NCBI GenBank assembly: GCA_039090855.1
Contig: CM077010.1
Location: 42,984,905 to 43,048,904 of the forward strand
From: Macrothele yani
Lineage: Eukaryota > Arthropoda > Arachnida > Araneae > Macrothelidae
DNA: 64,000 bases
Direction: 5' to 3'
Positions 1 to 11,020 of the stretch are shown here, in pieces. The translations under genes were made by a program, and so were the position numbers. The notes under the pieces were generated by a model. That model worked only from the letters and a program-made list of their open reading frames with translations, searched no databases and had not been told where the DNA came from. How positions within the stretch are numbered: position 1 is the first letter of the stretch; every line of letters begins with the position of its first letter.

Positions 1-1630
1 TGGCACTAGCAAGGGATATCCAAAGCCATGCCGCCACACCTAAGTGGCAGGATATCCGAAAAGTGTCAGCATACACAACGGTTAAAGCCACATCCTATAG
101 AGAGACAGTAGAAATCCTGTCTAACCCCGACGTCTGCAATTAGACACCTCCATAGAGTTACCTTATGTCTGGCACTCGATCCTGGGCATCATAAAACGCT
201 AAATCATGCATCAAGTATCATATGCGCGTGAAAACGTCATTGTTTCAGCAGTTTTATTTTACTCTCGTTTAAATTTTGAAAACTTCTGGAACTGTTTATA
301 TATTTCCAATTTACATTTAGCCTTTCCTGAAGAAGCCACCGGTGAGTGGCGAAAGCTTGCATTTACGCTGCAGTTTGTACTCTACGCCAATAAAACAGAA
401 TTCAACCATTTACTGTTATGTGGGATATTTCTCACATTTGCACTTCATCTCTTCACAGTCGAGGAATTATGTGCTGTGATTATGAATGAATGTATGCAAA
501 CGGAAAGTGTTTAAATATATGTTAAGCATTATTCCTGGTGTCCGACAGAAAATGATCTCCACGGTTTGAAAGTCTACAAAAAATAGCTTTATTTTCTGCG
601 TATGTCTTTCAGTGTTGTGCAGTTGATTTTTGTTTGCCGCAGAATGTTTACTCTCCGATAGATGAAGGGAAAATGTTGGAGCAGTTCTGATATTGCTTCG
701 ACGCTTTGGATATAAACGGAAAAAAAGAGGAGGCAGAAAGAAAGAAGTAAGCGTATTGAGGGGAGCCTTCTTTGAGTGGTCTGTATTTCGTACAGGAGTG
801 GGTCTTGGGTGAACATTAGCAAAGAAAAGAAACAGGCTCGAATAAAGACAGGAAGGGTGGGAGGCAAGAAAAGAAAGAGGGGATGTTTCTTTAGAAAGAG
901 ACAAGGTGAGCAATCCACTCAAGCTACTACAGAGACTGAAAACCAACTTTTTGTATTGTCAGACATATTGGATCAATAAACGACAAAGAAAGCAGAAAAA
1001 ATGAGCCATGCTCTGGTTGAACTAGTCGAGGAAAGCTGTTGCTCTGTGTACTAACGCTACAGCAAATAAAAACAATTAAATCATGAGTACCAGATATTAA
1101 TATTGTAGGTGTCTCTAATGTAGTTATCCGTGGAAGCAAAAAGCCTATTAGCTTGAGAGAGGAGACCGTCATCCAGAAGAACTGTTAGTCTCTTCTGACT
1201 GAAAATATATTACTTACCACCGTATATCCTGTCATAGGACGGTTGTTTTTAAGCTTTAAATAAATATTAATATACTAGTGAAAGCCCGTCAATAATAAAG
1301 GGGGAAAATAAAATTTATGATACAGAAATTATTGACATTTATTTATTGAATATTTGAGTTCCACGACAATAGATGGCGACGTTGGCGCACAGCTTTATGA
1401 AAATTTTCCGAGCAGTCGGTTATGGAATTTGATACGACGGGCTGTCTGTTATGTGTTTTGTAAAACCTTTAGTCCCTATCACGTTAACACTTCCTTGTAC
1501 ACAACATTTTTCGTATACACCGAATGTGAATACTGTATCAATTTCCCTCTATTCTTTTCCATAAACTATTTTTATCTTGACGTCGTCAGATCGTCGTACT
1601 CTTGATGTTGCCACATACAAATGCCTAAGC
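1..1630. other. No gene recognised
   Basis: I see no coherent gene here. The open frames on both strands are short, of low complexity and without recognisable motifs. The stretch is AT-rich with purine-rich patches around 720-900. It ends where the tandem SINE cluster begins. Confidence 0.5.
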
Positions 1631-1648
1631 ACCGGGTCAGGTAGTGAA

Positions 1649-2231
1649 CCAAAATTCCTGATGTAAAGTTTTTCGTAGCCGCCCAGGTGGCGCAGTGGTC
1701 TAAGAGATGGCCTCTGATCATTCGTCCGAAAGGGGTCCGGTTCAGAATCACGGTGAGGCATGGTTGTTGTGTTTGTCTTACGGCACTGGCTTTCTCTCCC
1801 TTCCCACACCAAAATTCCTGATGTAAAGTTGTTCGTAGCCCCCCAGGTGGCACAGTGGTCTAAGAGATGGCCTCTGATCATTCGTCCGAAAGGGGTCCGG
1901 TTCAGAATCACGGTGGGGCATGGATGTTGTGTTTGTCTTACGGCACTGGCTTTCTCTCCCTTCCCACACCAAAATTCCTGATGTAAAGTTTTTCGTAGCC
2001 GCCCAGGTGCCGCAGTGGTCTAAGAAATGGCCTCTGATCATTCGTCCGAAAGGGGTCCGGTTTCGAATCCCGGTGAGGCATGGATGTTGTGTTTGTCTTA
2101 CGGCACTGTCTTTCTCTCCCTTCCCTTGAACCAGTGACCATATAAATTAGAGACAGGCGGCTGCTTATAGCCCACTGAGTTGCTCACGGTGGTCGTTAAA
2201 CCTCCAACCAAAAAAAAAAAAAAAAAAAAAA
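1649..2231 (+). repeat. Tandem tRNA-derived SINE cluster (three 160-bp units)
   Basis: Three head-to-tail units begin at about 1649, 1809 and 1969, exactly 160 bp apart. Each has a tRNA-like head with A box TGGCGCAGTGG (1688-1698) and a B-box-like GGTTCAGAATC (1739-1749); the third unit has a near-consensus B box at about 2059-2071. Only the last unit continues into the SINE body and a poly-A tail (about 2209-2231). The body tail recurs at 59610-59657 and the whole element recurs, inverted, at 58452-58673. The open frames here are repeats of the SINE, not genes. Confidence 0.85.
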
Positions 2232-2598
2232 GGTTTTCGCATCTCTAGAGTTGGCCATAGCCCACTGGAAACAAGAGGCCCTGAAACGATTTAGTCACGT
2301 GACCAAGAAGGTCTCAACTTTCATGCTCCGAACTGCAGGTGAAATCCATTAGTCCATTAGTATGTTGCTGTGAAGTTGTTTACATTTTATTATTTAGATT
2401 TATTATTGTGATTTTTTTCTTTCCAAAGAAAAACAAATTAACACTCGCAATAACATATAACGTTCATTTATCACTACATCAGAAGAAAATGTTGGTGTAT
2501 TATCACTTCTACCTGCTGGTTCCTTCTGTTACTGATATACAAAATTCCTTTTCTGTCTTAAGTAATATAACGTGCAAAGTTTAGTTATTTATATATAT

Positions 2599-3536
2599 GT
2601 TACCGCTAAAGTGCAGAAATCAGTTATTCTACAGATTACCTAGGTAATGTGCAGATTATCTAGGGTGATCCGTCGAAGTGCCGAAAATTGTTTCATTGCT
2701 CAAATTAACTAGGTAATCTGCAAATTACCTAGGTAATCTGCAAATTACCAAGACAATCTGCACATTACCTACTAGGCACTCGTTAAAGTGAAAATAAGAT
2801 CTTTGCTGGAACAACAGCAACGTTTCTGTACGCTTAAATTAACATAACGTTATTTATTTATTTTTTGATATATAAAGAATCAAGTTAATACAATCAAACA
2901 ATCAACAAATTAGTTGATAGAATCAATCACCAATCAATTAAAAAACTATAATAGAAAGAATCAAACGGTTTAAGATATAATTATAATTAAGGAAATTAAT
3001 TTGCAAAACATATGATAAAATTATTCTGACTTATTAGTGCAATCTAAAGATTGGTGACACTTTGAATTACATAGCAATTGGTTTTTGCGACAAGCACACC
3101 TATTTGTGGTACATTTAGATTTGCTCATTTTACTCACCAATTCGGTGCTTGCTTGCATACTAGGAGTTAAATTTATCTGCTTTGAAAAAAATCACGACGC
3201 AAATTCACGCGCTTAACAGGCAGAAACGAATTTGAAAACAGAATTAGTTATGCTACGCCCTGGCAGCCGACGCCAATTATGAGAAATAAAAACAACTGGC
3301 GACGACTAGACGCTGGCGAAACGAAACTAAAAGTGGAGAGAGAGGGGGAAGGTGTAGGGAAAGGAAATGAGAGAAACAGACTTTTGAACTTTAACGATAC
3401 GGAAGCCGTTAATGTGCACATTGCCTAGGTGAAATGCGGAAAACTCTTGATTCCGCACGTTAACGGAGCAAATCAGTTAATCTGCAGATTAGCTAGGTAA
3501 TGTGCACATTAACGGCTTTCGAGCTTTAGCGGTAAC
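2599..3536. mobile_element. Non-autonomous DNA transposon with 13-bp terminal inverted repeats
   Basis: The ends are perfect inverted copies of GTTACCGCTAAAG (2599-2611 and 3524-3536). Each subterminal region has clustered copies of a motif around ATTACCTAGGTAAT, which contains the palindrome CCTAGG (about 2630-2775 and 3420-3505). ATAT flanks both ends and may be a target duplication, but the site is AT-rich, so this is weak. There is no transposase frame. The superfamily is not recognised. Confidence 0.65.
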
Positions 3537-5183
3537 ATATGCATTGAAAAAAGAATTTGTTACTCATATGTTTTGTTGGTAAAGCTATCTCAGTTGCTTA
3601 ACGGTTTAGCATTTTTTCAGCGTTTTTGCACTGCCTTTGTTTTTCCTTAGTGGTAGATTTACTATGTGCTATAAGTTCAAACGACAAAAGTCCGCCTTTC
3701 CAAAAAAATAACTACAGTAAAACAAACTCTGAAAATATGTTCACGTCAAGCGAAAGAAATACAAAAAGTACGTAGGTTTCCTTTCTTTAGTAATCCATGA
3801 ATAAGGAACACACTGACACCGCACACCGGTAATGTTAACATTACAGGTATATGCCGAAACCAAAACATACTGACGCAGGAACTTCGGCAATGGCGGCGGA
3901 GCAAAGTCCTTTAATAAAAATAGAAGGAAATTGAAAAAAGTTCAGCAAAAATTCAACAGCGAGTTCCTCAGGAGCGAAACAAAAATTGTAAACAAGACGC
4001 CATTTTGGCCACACCTAGCGCCACCTATAGGATTCTGGGAATAACAATTCTGCAAAACAAAAATGTAGACACTGTGTTAGTAATACGAGACATAGAAAAA
4101 CAAACAATGCTCTTAGATTTTTTTGTACATAATTTTGTAATGTGTCCAATAATTCTCGGACACCCTGCATCTCAAGATTCACTGGTTTCCATTGAGAGTA
4201 TCAGTCTTTCGATCATGCCAGAACAACTGCATTCTTTAGTTAGCTTTCAAATGTTCCTTCTGCTTGCAAGATCGTTCATGTAATTTCGCCTTTTTCAGAA
4301 TAAATGCCTTTCGTTTCCGCCCTAGTCTGATTTCGTTTTCTGTATCCCTCTCATCTCAGTTCACTTTACACCTCTATTTAGCCTTTAATTTCGGTTATTG
4401 ACTGAATCTAAACAACGTTGCGTCTTGGAGAATTTCCTTAAATTCTCCTCGTTTATCCAATAAGACTGCTGCCGCTCGCGCTTCAAATGCAAATAACGAA
4501 GAAACGAACAAAACGAAAGACAGTAATTGACTTCTATTGACAACGAAACCGACAAAGAGCAGAATTTTCCTCCCAGTTCGGGTTGTTCTCCATCTCTGCA
4601 TCAGAATACCTCCACTATTTCCCACTTCCCTCAGCATCGAAGGCGGCGACGACGGCTTTTGCCGTGGCATTAGTTCTTCGGTGGTTCGATGGCGACGATG
4701 CGGAGATATATTGCATCTGGAGAGGAATACGGATGAGACGTCTTGTCGCTTTTAATGGATAATCGATTTAAGGTGCGAAAGCGTATTTTCGGGCGTCATT
4801 CGATACACGTACCCAAAGGACATTGACAATGAATGTCCTTAATATGTGCAAGGGGTATACGAATCGATGCACTTTAAGCTTTCTGGTTTCAAATTAATGT
4901 TCGAATGGGAAGTCTGAAGCATTTGTTACGAGTGCGGTAAAAAGTTGAAAACACCGGAATCGGCATTTAATCAGAGGAACAGTAAGACTTTTACGACTCG
5001 CAAAGTTTCATATTTTAATCGTAATTTTAATCGACATTCTTTTCCGCTTTGCTCTAAAGTGCAGAAACTTCTTTTTGGTGCGCAAAAAATACACGGGAAG
5101 TGACTAATGCAGCGAGAAATGTTAAAATTTTGTGTTTAAACATGCATAGGAGAACTTCGGAATTTCGTCTTTGTGTCCTTGTA
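3537..5183. other. No gene recognised
   Basis: AT-rich sequence with no recognisable coding motif. The 92-codon frame near 4005-4283 and the overlapping opposite frames at 4395-4755 show no family features. No terminal repeats were noticed. Confidence 0.45.
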
Positions 5184-6449
5184 CGACGGTTGTGATCCAA
5201 AGGTGGGAATAACTTCTTTATTAACTGACAGAGGTCGTTCAAATTGCACATGTTGGTAGAGTACATCTTTGTCTATACAAAAATACTACTCAGCATAGGC
5301 TCCATCACAAGCGGCGCATTTGCGCCGTCGTTGAACCCAACTCTTAAATCCTCTTTGAAAACATTCAGGTGTGAACTTTGTACCCACTTCTTCACAGCCA
5401 CTTTAACCTCGTGTGTGTCAAAAAATCTGTATCGTCGGAGACTTTCCTTCATTGGACCGAAAAGGGGGAAGTAGGAGGGTGCCAGATCTGGGTTGTATGG
5501 TGGTTGGGGAACCACCGACCAGCCTAATTTGCTGATTGTTGCAAAAGATACGCGTGGTCTCGCATTATCATGGTAAATATGGATTCTCTCCAGATTCTTG
5601 CTCGGTCTCTTCCTCATTATGTCTTCTCTAAGCTTCTTGAGAGTCTATGTACCGTTCGCTGGTCACGGTACGGCCACGTTTCAAAAAATCGACGAGAATG
5701 ACATCCCTGTGATACCGAAAAACCGTCACCATGACTTTCTGTGCTGATCGCTGGCTCTTGAACTTCTTAGGCCTTGGAGAAGAGGTGAGACAAAATTCCA
5801 TAGATCGATTCTTCCTTTCCTGATCGTAAAGATAAGCCCAAGTTTCAGTCTCTGTGACCAGATTAAAAACAAAAACCGCGTCTTTATTGGATTGAAACGC
5901 TTTCAGCAGATCAGTTTTAAAATCTTCTCTCCTTCAAATCAGATATCAACTTCCGAGGTACCCACTTTGCACAAACTTTCCGAGACCCTGAGTACTCCGC
6001 CTTCTTCTGTATGGCATTGTGACCACAGTCCAACTGTGCAGGAGACTCACGGATTGTGACTCGTCTCTTCGCGCTAATCAGTTCATCCACTCGCTGACGA
6101 TTCGTGTCAGTGGTCGCAGATGATGGTCTCACACTGCGTGGTTTGTCTTCAATGCTAGTTTCCCCTTCTTTAATATTCTTCATCTATCTGTGCACATTGC
6201 TCTTGTAAATGGTATCATCTCCATAAACATTCTGTAGCCTTCTGTGTGTGTCCGACTGCCTGCCTGCAACCTTCCTTCGTCAAGAATTCAGAACTCAATA
6301 GCTTCTGCTTTAAATCCATTATTTGCCTGCAGTGAAAAAGGGTTACTATAGAGGAAGAGCTTCTCTTCCAACATGTGCAATTTGAACGACCTCTGTCACT
6401 TAATAAAAAAGTTATGCACACTTTTTCATTACTTTCGGTAGAACCCTCG
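5184..6449 (-). mobile_element. Full-length mariner-like element (1266 bp), inactive
   Basis: Both ends carry long inverted repeats starting CGAGGG/CGACGG, with the segment TGACAGAGGTCGTTCAAATT (from about 5226 and its inverse near 6378-6397) identical in the two arms. TA lies immediately outside each end (5182-5183 and 6450-6451). The length is typical of mariner (about 1.3 kb). The transposase is on the minus strand and broken, so the copy is non-autonomous. Confidence 0.85.
5270..6330 (-). pseudogene. Mariner transposase pseudogene
   Basis: Mariner transposases cut and paste their own element through an N-terminal helix-turn-helix domain and a C-terminal DDD catalytic domain. On the minus strand the N-terminal part starts near 6325 (MDLKQKLLSSEFLTKEGC). 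A middle piece lies at 5917-6183, with PRSVRPSSATTDTNRQRVDE and the WVPR motif. The C-terminal part, at 5273-5617, has HDNARPR (second catalytic D) and YNPDLAPS (third D). The pieces are in different frames. The central segment with the first catalytic Asp (about 5620-5915) is frame-disrupted. The family call is firm; the subfamily is not assigned. Confidence 0.85.
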
Positions 6450-6761
6450 TACCAAAATTCAAATATCAACAAAAAATGCAAATTGAAAGATTTTGTTAGT
6501 TAACGTTTCTGAGTTTAAGCACAAAAAACAGGTGTTTGTCATTTATTACCCAGTTCCATTTCTCGAGCGTTGAATTCTGCAGGCTAATGATTGAATAATT
6601 TTTTTGTACATTTTTGTACATTCATGGAGTATATGATGAACACACGTGGCTCGTGTACAACAAAATGCCATACCATGCTCACATCAACGAATAAATAATG
6701 TTTATCAAAATGTACGCTTTAAAAATGAAAAGGCTTTTTGAGCACTGAGATAAGATTAATA
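6450..6761. other. No gene recognised
   Basis: AT-rich spacer between the mariner element and the next Tc1 copy. Nothing recognisable was seen. Confidence 0.4.
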
Positions 6762-6763
6762 TA

Positions 6764-7380
6764 CACTGAAGAGCAATTGAATTAGAGACAGCTGGCGTTA
6801 TGCAAATATGGTGCTGCGGGCGGCCCTGTAAACGGAAACGACATGACGTATGCAGCGATCCGACAATATAAGGAGTGATGCGACGAGAATCAGTAAGAGT
6901 CGGACGCAGTATGGGTAAGACGAAGGATCTAAGCGCATTTGATCGTTGGCAAAATATCGTGGCCCGACGAATGGGTCACACCATCTCGGAAGTCGTGCAG
7001 GCACAGGGATTTTCACGAACCACTGTCTCACGGGTGCACCGTGAGTACATCGTATCCGGTAAAACCATCCCTGCAAGGGCCAACTGCTGTGGGCAAGAGC
7101 ATGTGGATGAGTGGGGTCATAGTCGGATAGCTCGCATTGTAACAGCGGATAGACGGACCACAGTGCAAAAAATCACTCGGCAATTTAACGCTGGTGCACA
7201 AAAACGTGTAAGCAGCCACACCATCCAGAACCTTCTCCTCGCTATGGGGTACAGAAGCCATCGTCCCACGAGGGTACCGCTGCTGACCACAATGGCGGAC
7301 GCAACCGAGTACGCGCATAGGTGACGTTGCTATGTATTTTGCATAAGCTCGTCTGTACAAGATTTTCTGGTACTTCAGTG
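6764..7380 (+). mobile_element. Internally deleted Tc1-like element
   Basis: The left end reads CACTGAAGAGCAATTGAATT and the right end reads CTTCAGTG, both flanked by TA (6762-6763 and 7381-7382). A longer relative with the same left end lies at 20404-21629. Here the right part of the element, with most of the catalytic domain, is missing and only a short right terminus remains, which gives a 617-bp element. Confidence 0.8.
6911..7324 (+). pseudogene. Tc1-like transposase N-terminal fragment
   Basis: A 137-codon frame beginning MGKTKDLSAFDRWQ. The residues up to about 110 match the paired helix-turn-helix DNA-binding part of Tc1-type transposases: a first helical unit around FDR...HTISEVVQAQGFSRTTVSRV, then a GRPR-like linker region, then a second unit around TVQKITRQFN...SHTIQNLLLAMGY. 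It ends after the RPTRVPLL segment, before any catalytic Asp. The start was set at the ATG equivalent to that of the longer copy at 20551. The frame is open, so a truncated DNA-binding protein is conceivable, but nothing shows it is used. Confidence 0.75.
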
Positions 7381-7744
7381 TATATTCCATTAAACCAACA
7401 AACACCAAACTACTGATAGTAAATTATAAAAGAACCTACCCGAAAGTCAAAAATAGCAGCAAAATCGAATCCGAACAGACGAGGTCAAGCAAATGAAATG
7501 AAACCACAAACAGAAATGGAAGTACGCCGTGCTTTCAAATGATAGCCGTAATCATCAGGGAATCACCAGCTGCTCTCACCAATGACCTTATGACCATGTA
7601 TACATAGAGCTATCATATTGCACTCAACGTCAAAAAAATAGTTGCACCCAGAAGGACATGTGGGACTGCAATGCTATTCTGGTAGAAGGTAAAAGTTACC
7701 AGAAACAATAGATGATTAAACATTGAGACCGATATGGGCAATAT

Positions 7745-8880
7745 TTATGGAGCTACACGCCAATAAGTAGTGTCTCTTCAGTATGGCGTCGGGCCGCAAT
7801 GTCTGCTCACACAGCATGCCAGACTTCTCCGAATGGAGTTGCACAGGTTCTTAATGGTGTCCTGCGATAAATCCATCCCATGCAGCTTGAATCTTCTCAC
7901 GCAGTTCCTGCAGATTGCGCGGTAGGGGTGAAGTGTGGATAGCGCATCCAAAAGTATCCAACACATTTTCAATCGGCGATAGGGTCGGGAGATGCGGCTG
8001 GCTATGGCAGAGTGTTAGTGCCTTGAAAGCAAGCTCTCGAGACAGTTGGTTTTAGGTGGACCAACTTTGTCCTGTTGGAAAATCGCACCGGAGTGAGGGT
8101 TCAAGAAAGATAGGGCCACTGATTTTAGGACCTCATTAACGTAACGTTGGGCTGTCAAGGTGCCTGTAATGAACGCCAAAGGCGATTGGGCATCGTAGGC
8201 AATTACACCCCACAACATGACACCAGGACTTCTGGACGTGCGACGCTCGACAACAAACCGTTCATCTTGGCGCTGACAACGGTGACTCCTTACATGGAGT
8301 CGTTGGTAGTCTCCTCCATGACTAAAGCGGGACTCGTCCCTGAAGATCACCCGCTGACATTCTGCGTGACTCCATGACTAAAGCGGGACTCGTCCCTGAA
8401 GATCACCCGCTGACATTCTGCGTGACTCCATGACAGTCTGGCACGACACAATTGCAGTCTTTAGCGACGATGCAATGATGTTAAGGGCAGTCGTCCTAAC
8501 GATCTGCGTGCGTGTAGTCCTACGTCGTGCAACCATCTGCCAATGGTGCTGGCACTAATTGGACAATGCATGGAGAGCACCACTGCTCGCTGAATATCCA
8601 CAATCGTGGGTGTTGGGTCCCTCTGCGCTTGTCGGACAACTCGTCGGTCCTCTCTCTCCGTGGTTCTTGTAGGTCTCCCAGACCCTTCCTGTCGCTGCTG
8701 CGTGCCTGGTACTATCCACTGACACAAACAGCGTGGTATGGTGATACCCGCACTACCGGTATGGCACGCAATACGGCGATAAGATCATCCCGCTTCTCGG
8801 AGCCCGACGACTCGGCCACTCAATAAATCCTCCAACCGCTCGAATTGCTTCCGAACGTTTCTCCCAGGTATAGTTCACTT
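7745..8880 (-). pseudogene. Tc1-like transposase pseudogene
   Basis: Minus strand. The N-terminal DNA-binding region lies at about 8461-8880, with TTEREDRRVVRQAQRDPTPT and a second helix-turn-helix ending RRSLGRLPLT. The catalytic core lies at 8015-8350, with IFRDESRF (first catalytic Asp), GVMLWGVIAYD, and IFQQDKVGPP where the QQDNARPH signature has decayed. The C-terminus, to about 7780, keeps a degenerate tail and a C-terminal GPTPY motif. Frameshifts and a 56-bp duplication between the halves make it non-functional. Confidence 0.8.
8315..8426. repeat. 56-bp tandem duplication inside a Tc1 copy
   Basis: Positions 8315-8370 are repeated directly at 8371-8426 with no visible difference, so the duplication is recent relative to the decayed transposon. 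It inserts extra sequence into the transposase coding region. Confidence 0.9.
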
Positions 8881-9143
8881 GCAAAGGATGTAACCAACAC
8901 AACAGCATGAGTTAGAATGGCAAGCACGGGCCACGGTACGACCTTACATAGTTGGTTAGTCACAGAGATACGACCCCTCCTTGCTTGCGTCACATTTGCG
9001 GCGGAGCGTGATACTTAAATCATTTGCATGTCTCACGATGTCAAACGTACCCACCAAGTTTCATTCCTGACGGTTGCTTCCTCTTGGGTGCAACTATTGT
9101 TTTGACAATGAGTGTATATATATTTATATATAAATACCCATGT

Positions 9144-9169
9144 AGAGAGAGAGAGAGAGAGAGAGAGAG
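9144..9169. repeat. (GA)n microsatellite
   Basis: An uninterrupted GA run just outside the right end of the preceding Tc1 element. Confidence 0.95.
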
Positions 9170-9339
9170 GATTATCATATATTAGTAATAATGTCGAACA
9201 GATTGATACAATTCTCGACAAAACAAAATTAACATCATACTTCAACGTTATCTGTATGCGGGAGGGACAAACTAGATTTGTAAGGTTCCCTGCGGACTGT
9301 TTTTGTAGGTGGATATGGAGTTCTTCCGTCAAATTTTCT

Positions 9340-9476
9340 CTCGTAGTTCTATTTTGCTTGAACACAATCAGTGTTAGAGTTCTACGGTCCCTCTAATTCA
9401 TTCTCAGTTTTTGCCCACTTTTCTGTTTCGCCTATGAAGTCTGGCCATGATTCGAGTACGCAGTTATAACCGAGGA
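9340..9476 (-). pseudogene. Outer Tc1 transposase fragment, left part
   Basis: Minus-strand translation gives VITAYSNHGQTS followed by a basic linker and RDRRTLT. This matches the helix-turn-helix and linker region of a Tc1 transposase. The start of the same protein (DLSDFQRGQTVGARLAG) lies beyond the inserted element, at 10867-10960, so one old Tc1 copy was split by a younger one. A few residues at the junction are missing. Confidence 0.6.
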
Positions 9477-10866
9477 CACTGTTGCTCTTGGACAATGAAA
9501 CTTGCGCGCCAAGAAGAAAGCATCGGATTGAACTGAAAATTTATTGTCGCAATGATACAGATGAATGATACACATGATGGCGAAAACAGAGCTGCAGGTC
9601 AATTACAGACGCACACTGGACATCTTCAAAGGCGCGTTGCACCACCTCGTGCGACAATACATGCTGCAATACGGTCCGGCATGGAGGCGAACAGACACCT
9701 TATGCTATGCTGCGGCACGCTCGTCCACACTTGTTGGACGGTGTGCTCCAAATCCCGGAGCACACCGTCCAACAAATCCGACACGTGCTCAATAGGAGAC
9801 ATGTCAGGGGAGCGGGCAGGCCACGAAAGTGTCTGGACATGACGTAGGCAGTCCCGGGCAACCCGGACCGTGTGCGGCCGGGCATTTTCCTGATGGTATA
9901 GAGCACCTGGAATCCCGGCCAGGAATGGAAGTACAAGGAGCCGTAGGATCTCATTCATATACCGCTGGCCCGTCAATGATCCACGCTCCACTACTAGAGC
10001 TGATCGACTATCGTAGGCAATGGCTCCCCAGGCCATAATGCCTGCAGTGGGGGATGTATGGCGCTCGATAGCGAGGTTGAGATTGTGCAGTTGAGCCGGG
10101 GACCTCCACATCCGGACACGATGATCATCTGTCCATAGAACGAAGCGATACTCGTCGCTAAACACCACATGTCGTCAGTCTGTGGCGTTCCACGGCGCTT
10201 CTGGCTTGGCACCACTGCACACGGAGCCCGCGGTGTTCCTGTTTAAATGGAAGCACATGTAATGGGAGTTCGGATCACAGATTCGCTTCCTCGAGACGTC
10301 GGGAAATGTTCGTGGGCTCACAGGAGCCGTTACATCTGCCTGTAGAGTGGACTACGGTCCCCGTGAGATCCGCTCGTGCCTGTGGAACGATCCTTCGATC
10401 CTCTCTACCCCTGGTCCTACTTGTACGTCCGGGGCCGCTCCGCCATGTGCCAGTGCCGATAAGTGTCCACTGCTCCCAACACAGTCGGACGGTATGGTCA
10501 GAACGATTTACATGGCGGGCTATACGGCACGCCGACCACCCTGCGGTTTTCAGCCCGATGATCAGACCTCTCTCAAAGTCCGTAAGTTGCGTAAATCGAT
10601 GTCTCTAGCGTCTGACAGGCATTCTTGTCACTTTGTACTCTTACGTACGTCGGCCGGTGCTTTTCGCTTTCATGGGGTATCGACTACACTCCGGTTTATG
10701 AGGCTGCCGGTTCGTGCTTGCTGCGCCACCACAGTATGCGCGGTAATGCTTATTCGCACCAAACGTGGATCATTTTTTTCATACCAGCACGTACTCTGGC
10801 TATTCGCAAAGTTTCGCGGTTGTTGCATGTTTCTTCTAGGCGCGCAACTTTCATTGTCCGTGAGTG
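9477..10866 (-). mobile_element. Tc1-like element nested in an older Tc1 copy
   Basis: The ends share GACAATGAAA/CTTGCGCGCC...AAGAAGAAA (9490-9520) with the inverse at about 10828-10860. The outer right end CACTCACGGACAATG is nearly identical to the left end of the copy at 25115. No clean TA duplication is seen, and a short stretch of the outer coding sequence is missing at the junction. Length is about 1.39 kb. Confidence 0.7.
9626..10620 (-). pseudogene. Tc1-like transposase pseudogene (second catalytic Asp lost)
   Basis: The C-terminal 180 codons are open on the minus strand (10168-9626). They show VFSDEYRF (first Asp), GIMAWGAIAYDSRSALVV, LPFLAGIPGALYHQENARPH and ARSPDMSPIEHV (Glu). In the second motif the expected QQDN is HQEN, so the second catalytic residue is changed. 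The two motifs are separated by 32 residues, not the 34 of classic Tc1. The N-terminal part, to about 10620, is frame-broken but keeps linker pieces. The copy at 25115-25996 is the same family. Confidence 0.8.
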
Positions 10867-11018
10867 TGACGTTCCTGCTAAACGAGCTCCCACGGTTTGT
10901 CCTCTTTGAAAGTCTGACAGGTCACCTATTTTACCAACGGCTCGCATGGGTCGCTGTTGAACACTACTTCTACTACGCTGGCATACAACCACAACCTAGA
11001 GAATATATACAAGGAAAA
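10867..11018 (-). pseudogene. Outer Tc1 transposase fragment, N-terminus
   Basis: Minus-strand translation begins near 10945 and reads GKIGDLSDFQRGQTVGARLAG, the first helix-turn-helix of a Tc1 transposase. It breaks at 10866, where the nested element starts, and resumes in degraded form at 9476-9340. The intact element at 11021 lies just upstream of it. Confidence 0.65.
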
Positions 11019-11020
11019 TA

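Larger units (their letters stand above)
7621..9116 (-). mobile_element. Tc1-like element, 1.5 kb, degenerate
   Basis: The left end CACTCAACGTC and the right end GACAATGAGTG are inverted, followed by the shared inner stretch AATAGTTGCACCC (7648-7660; inverse near 9089-9101). TA follows the right end at 9117-9118; the left flank has lost its TA. The element encloses a broken minus-strand transposase and a 56-bp internal tandem duplication at 8315-8426. Confidence 0.75.

Noticed and set aside
467..979. Overlapping frames of 159, 109 and 67 codons on two strands
   Set aside because: Low-complexity purine/pyrimidine sequence opens frames on both strands; no motif supports a gene.
1688..2080. Functional tRNA gene cluster
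   Set aside because: The tRNA-like heads lack a proper acceptor stem and continue into a SINE body and poly-A tail.
4005..4755. Possible small host gene
   Set aside because: Frames are under 95 codons, overlap on opposite strands and show no splice or domain evidence.
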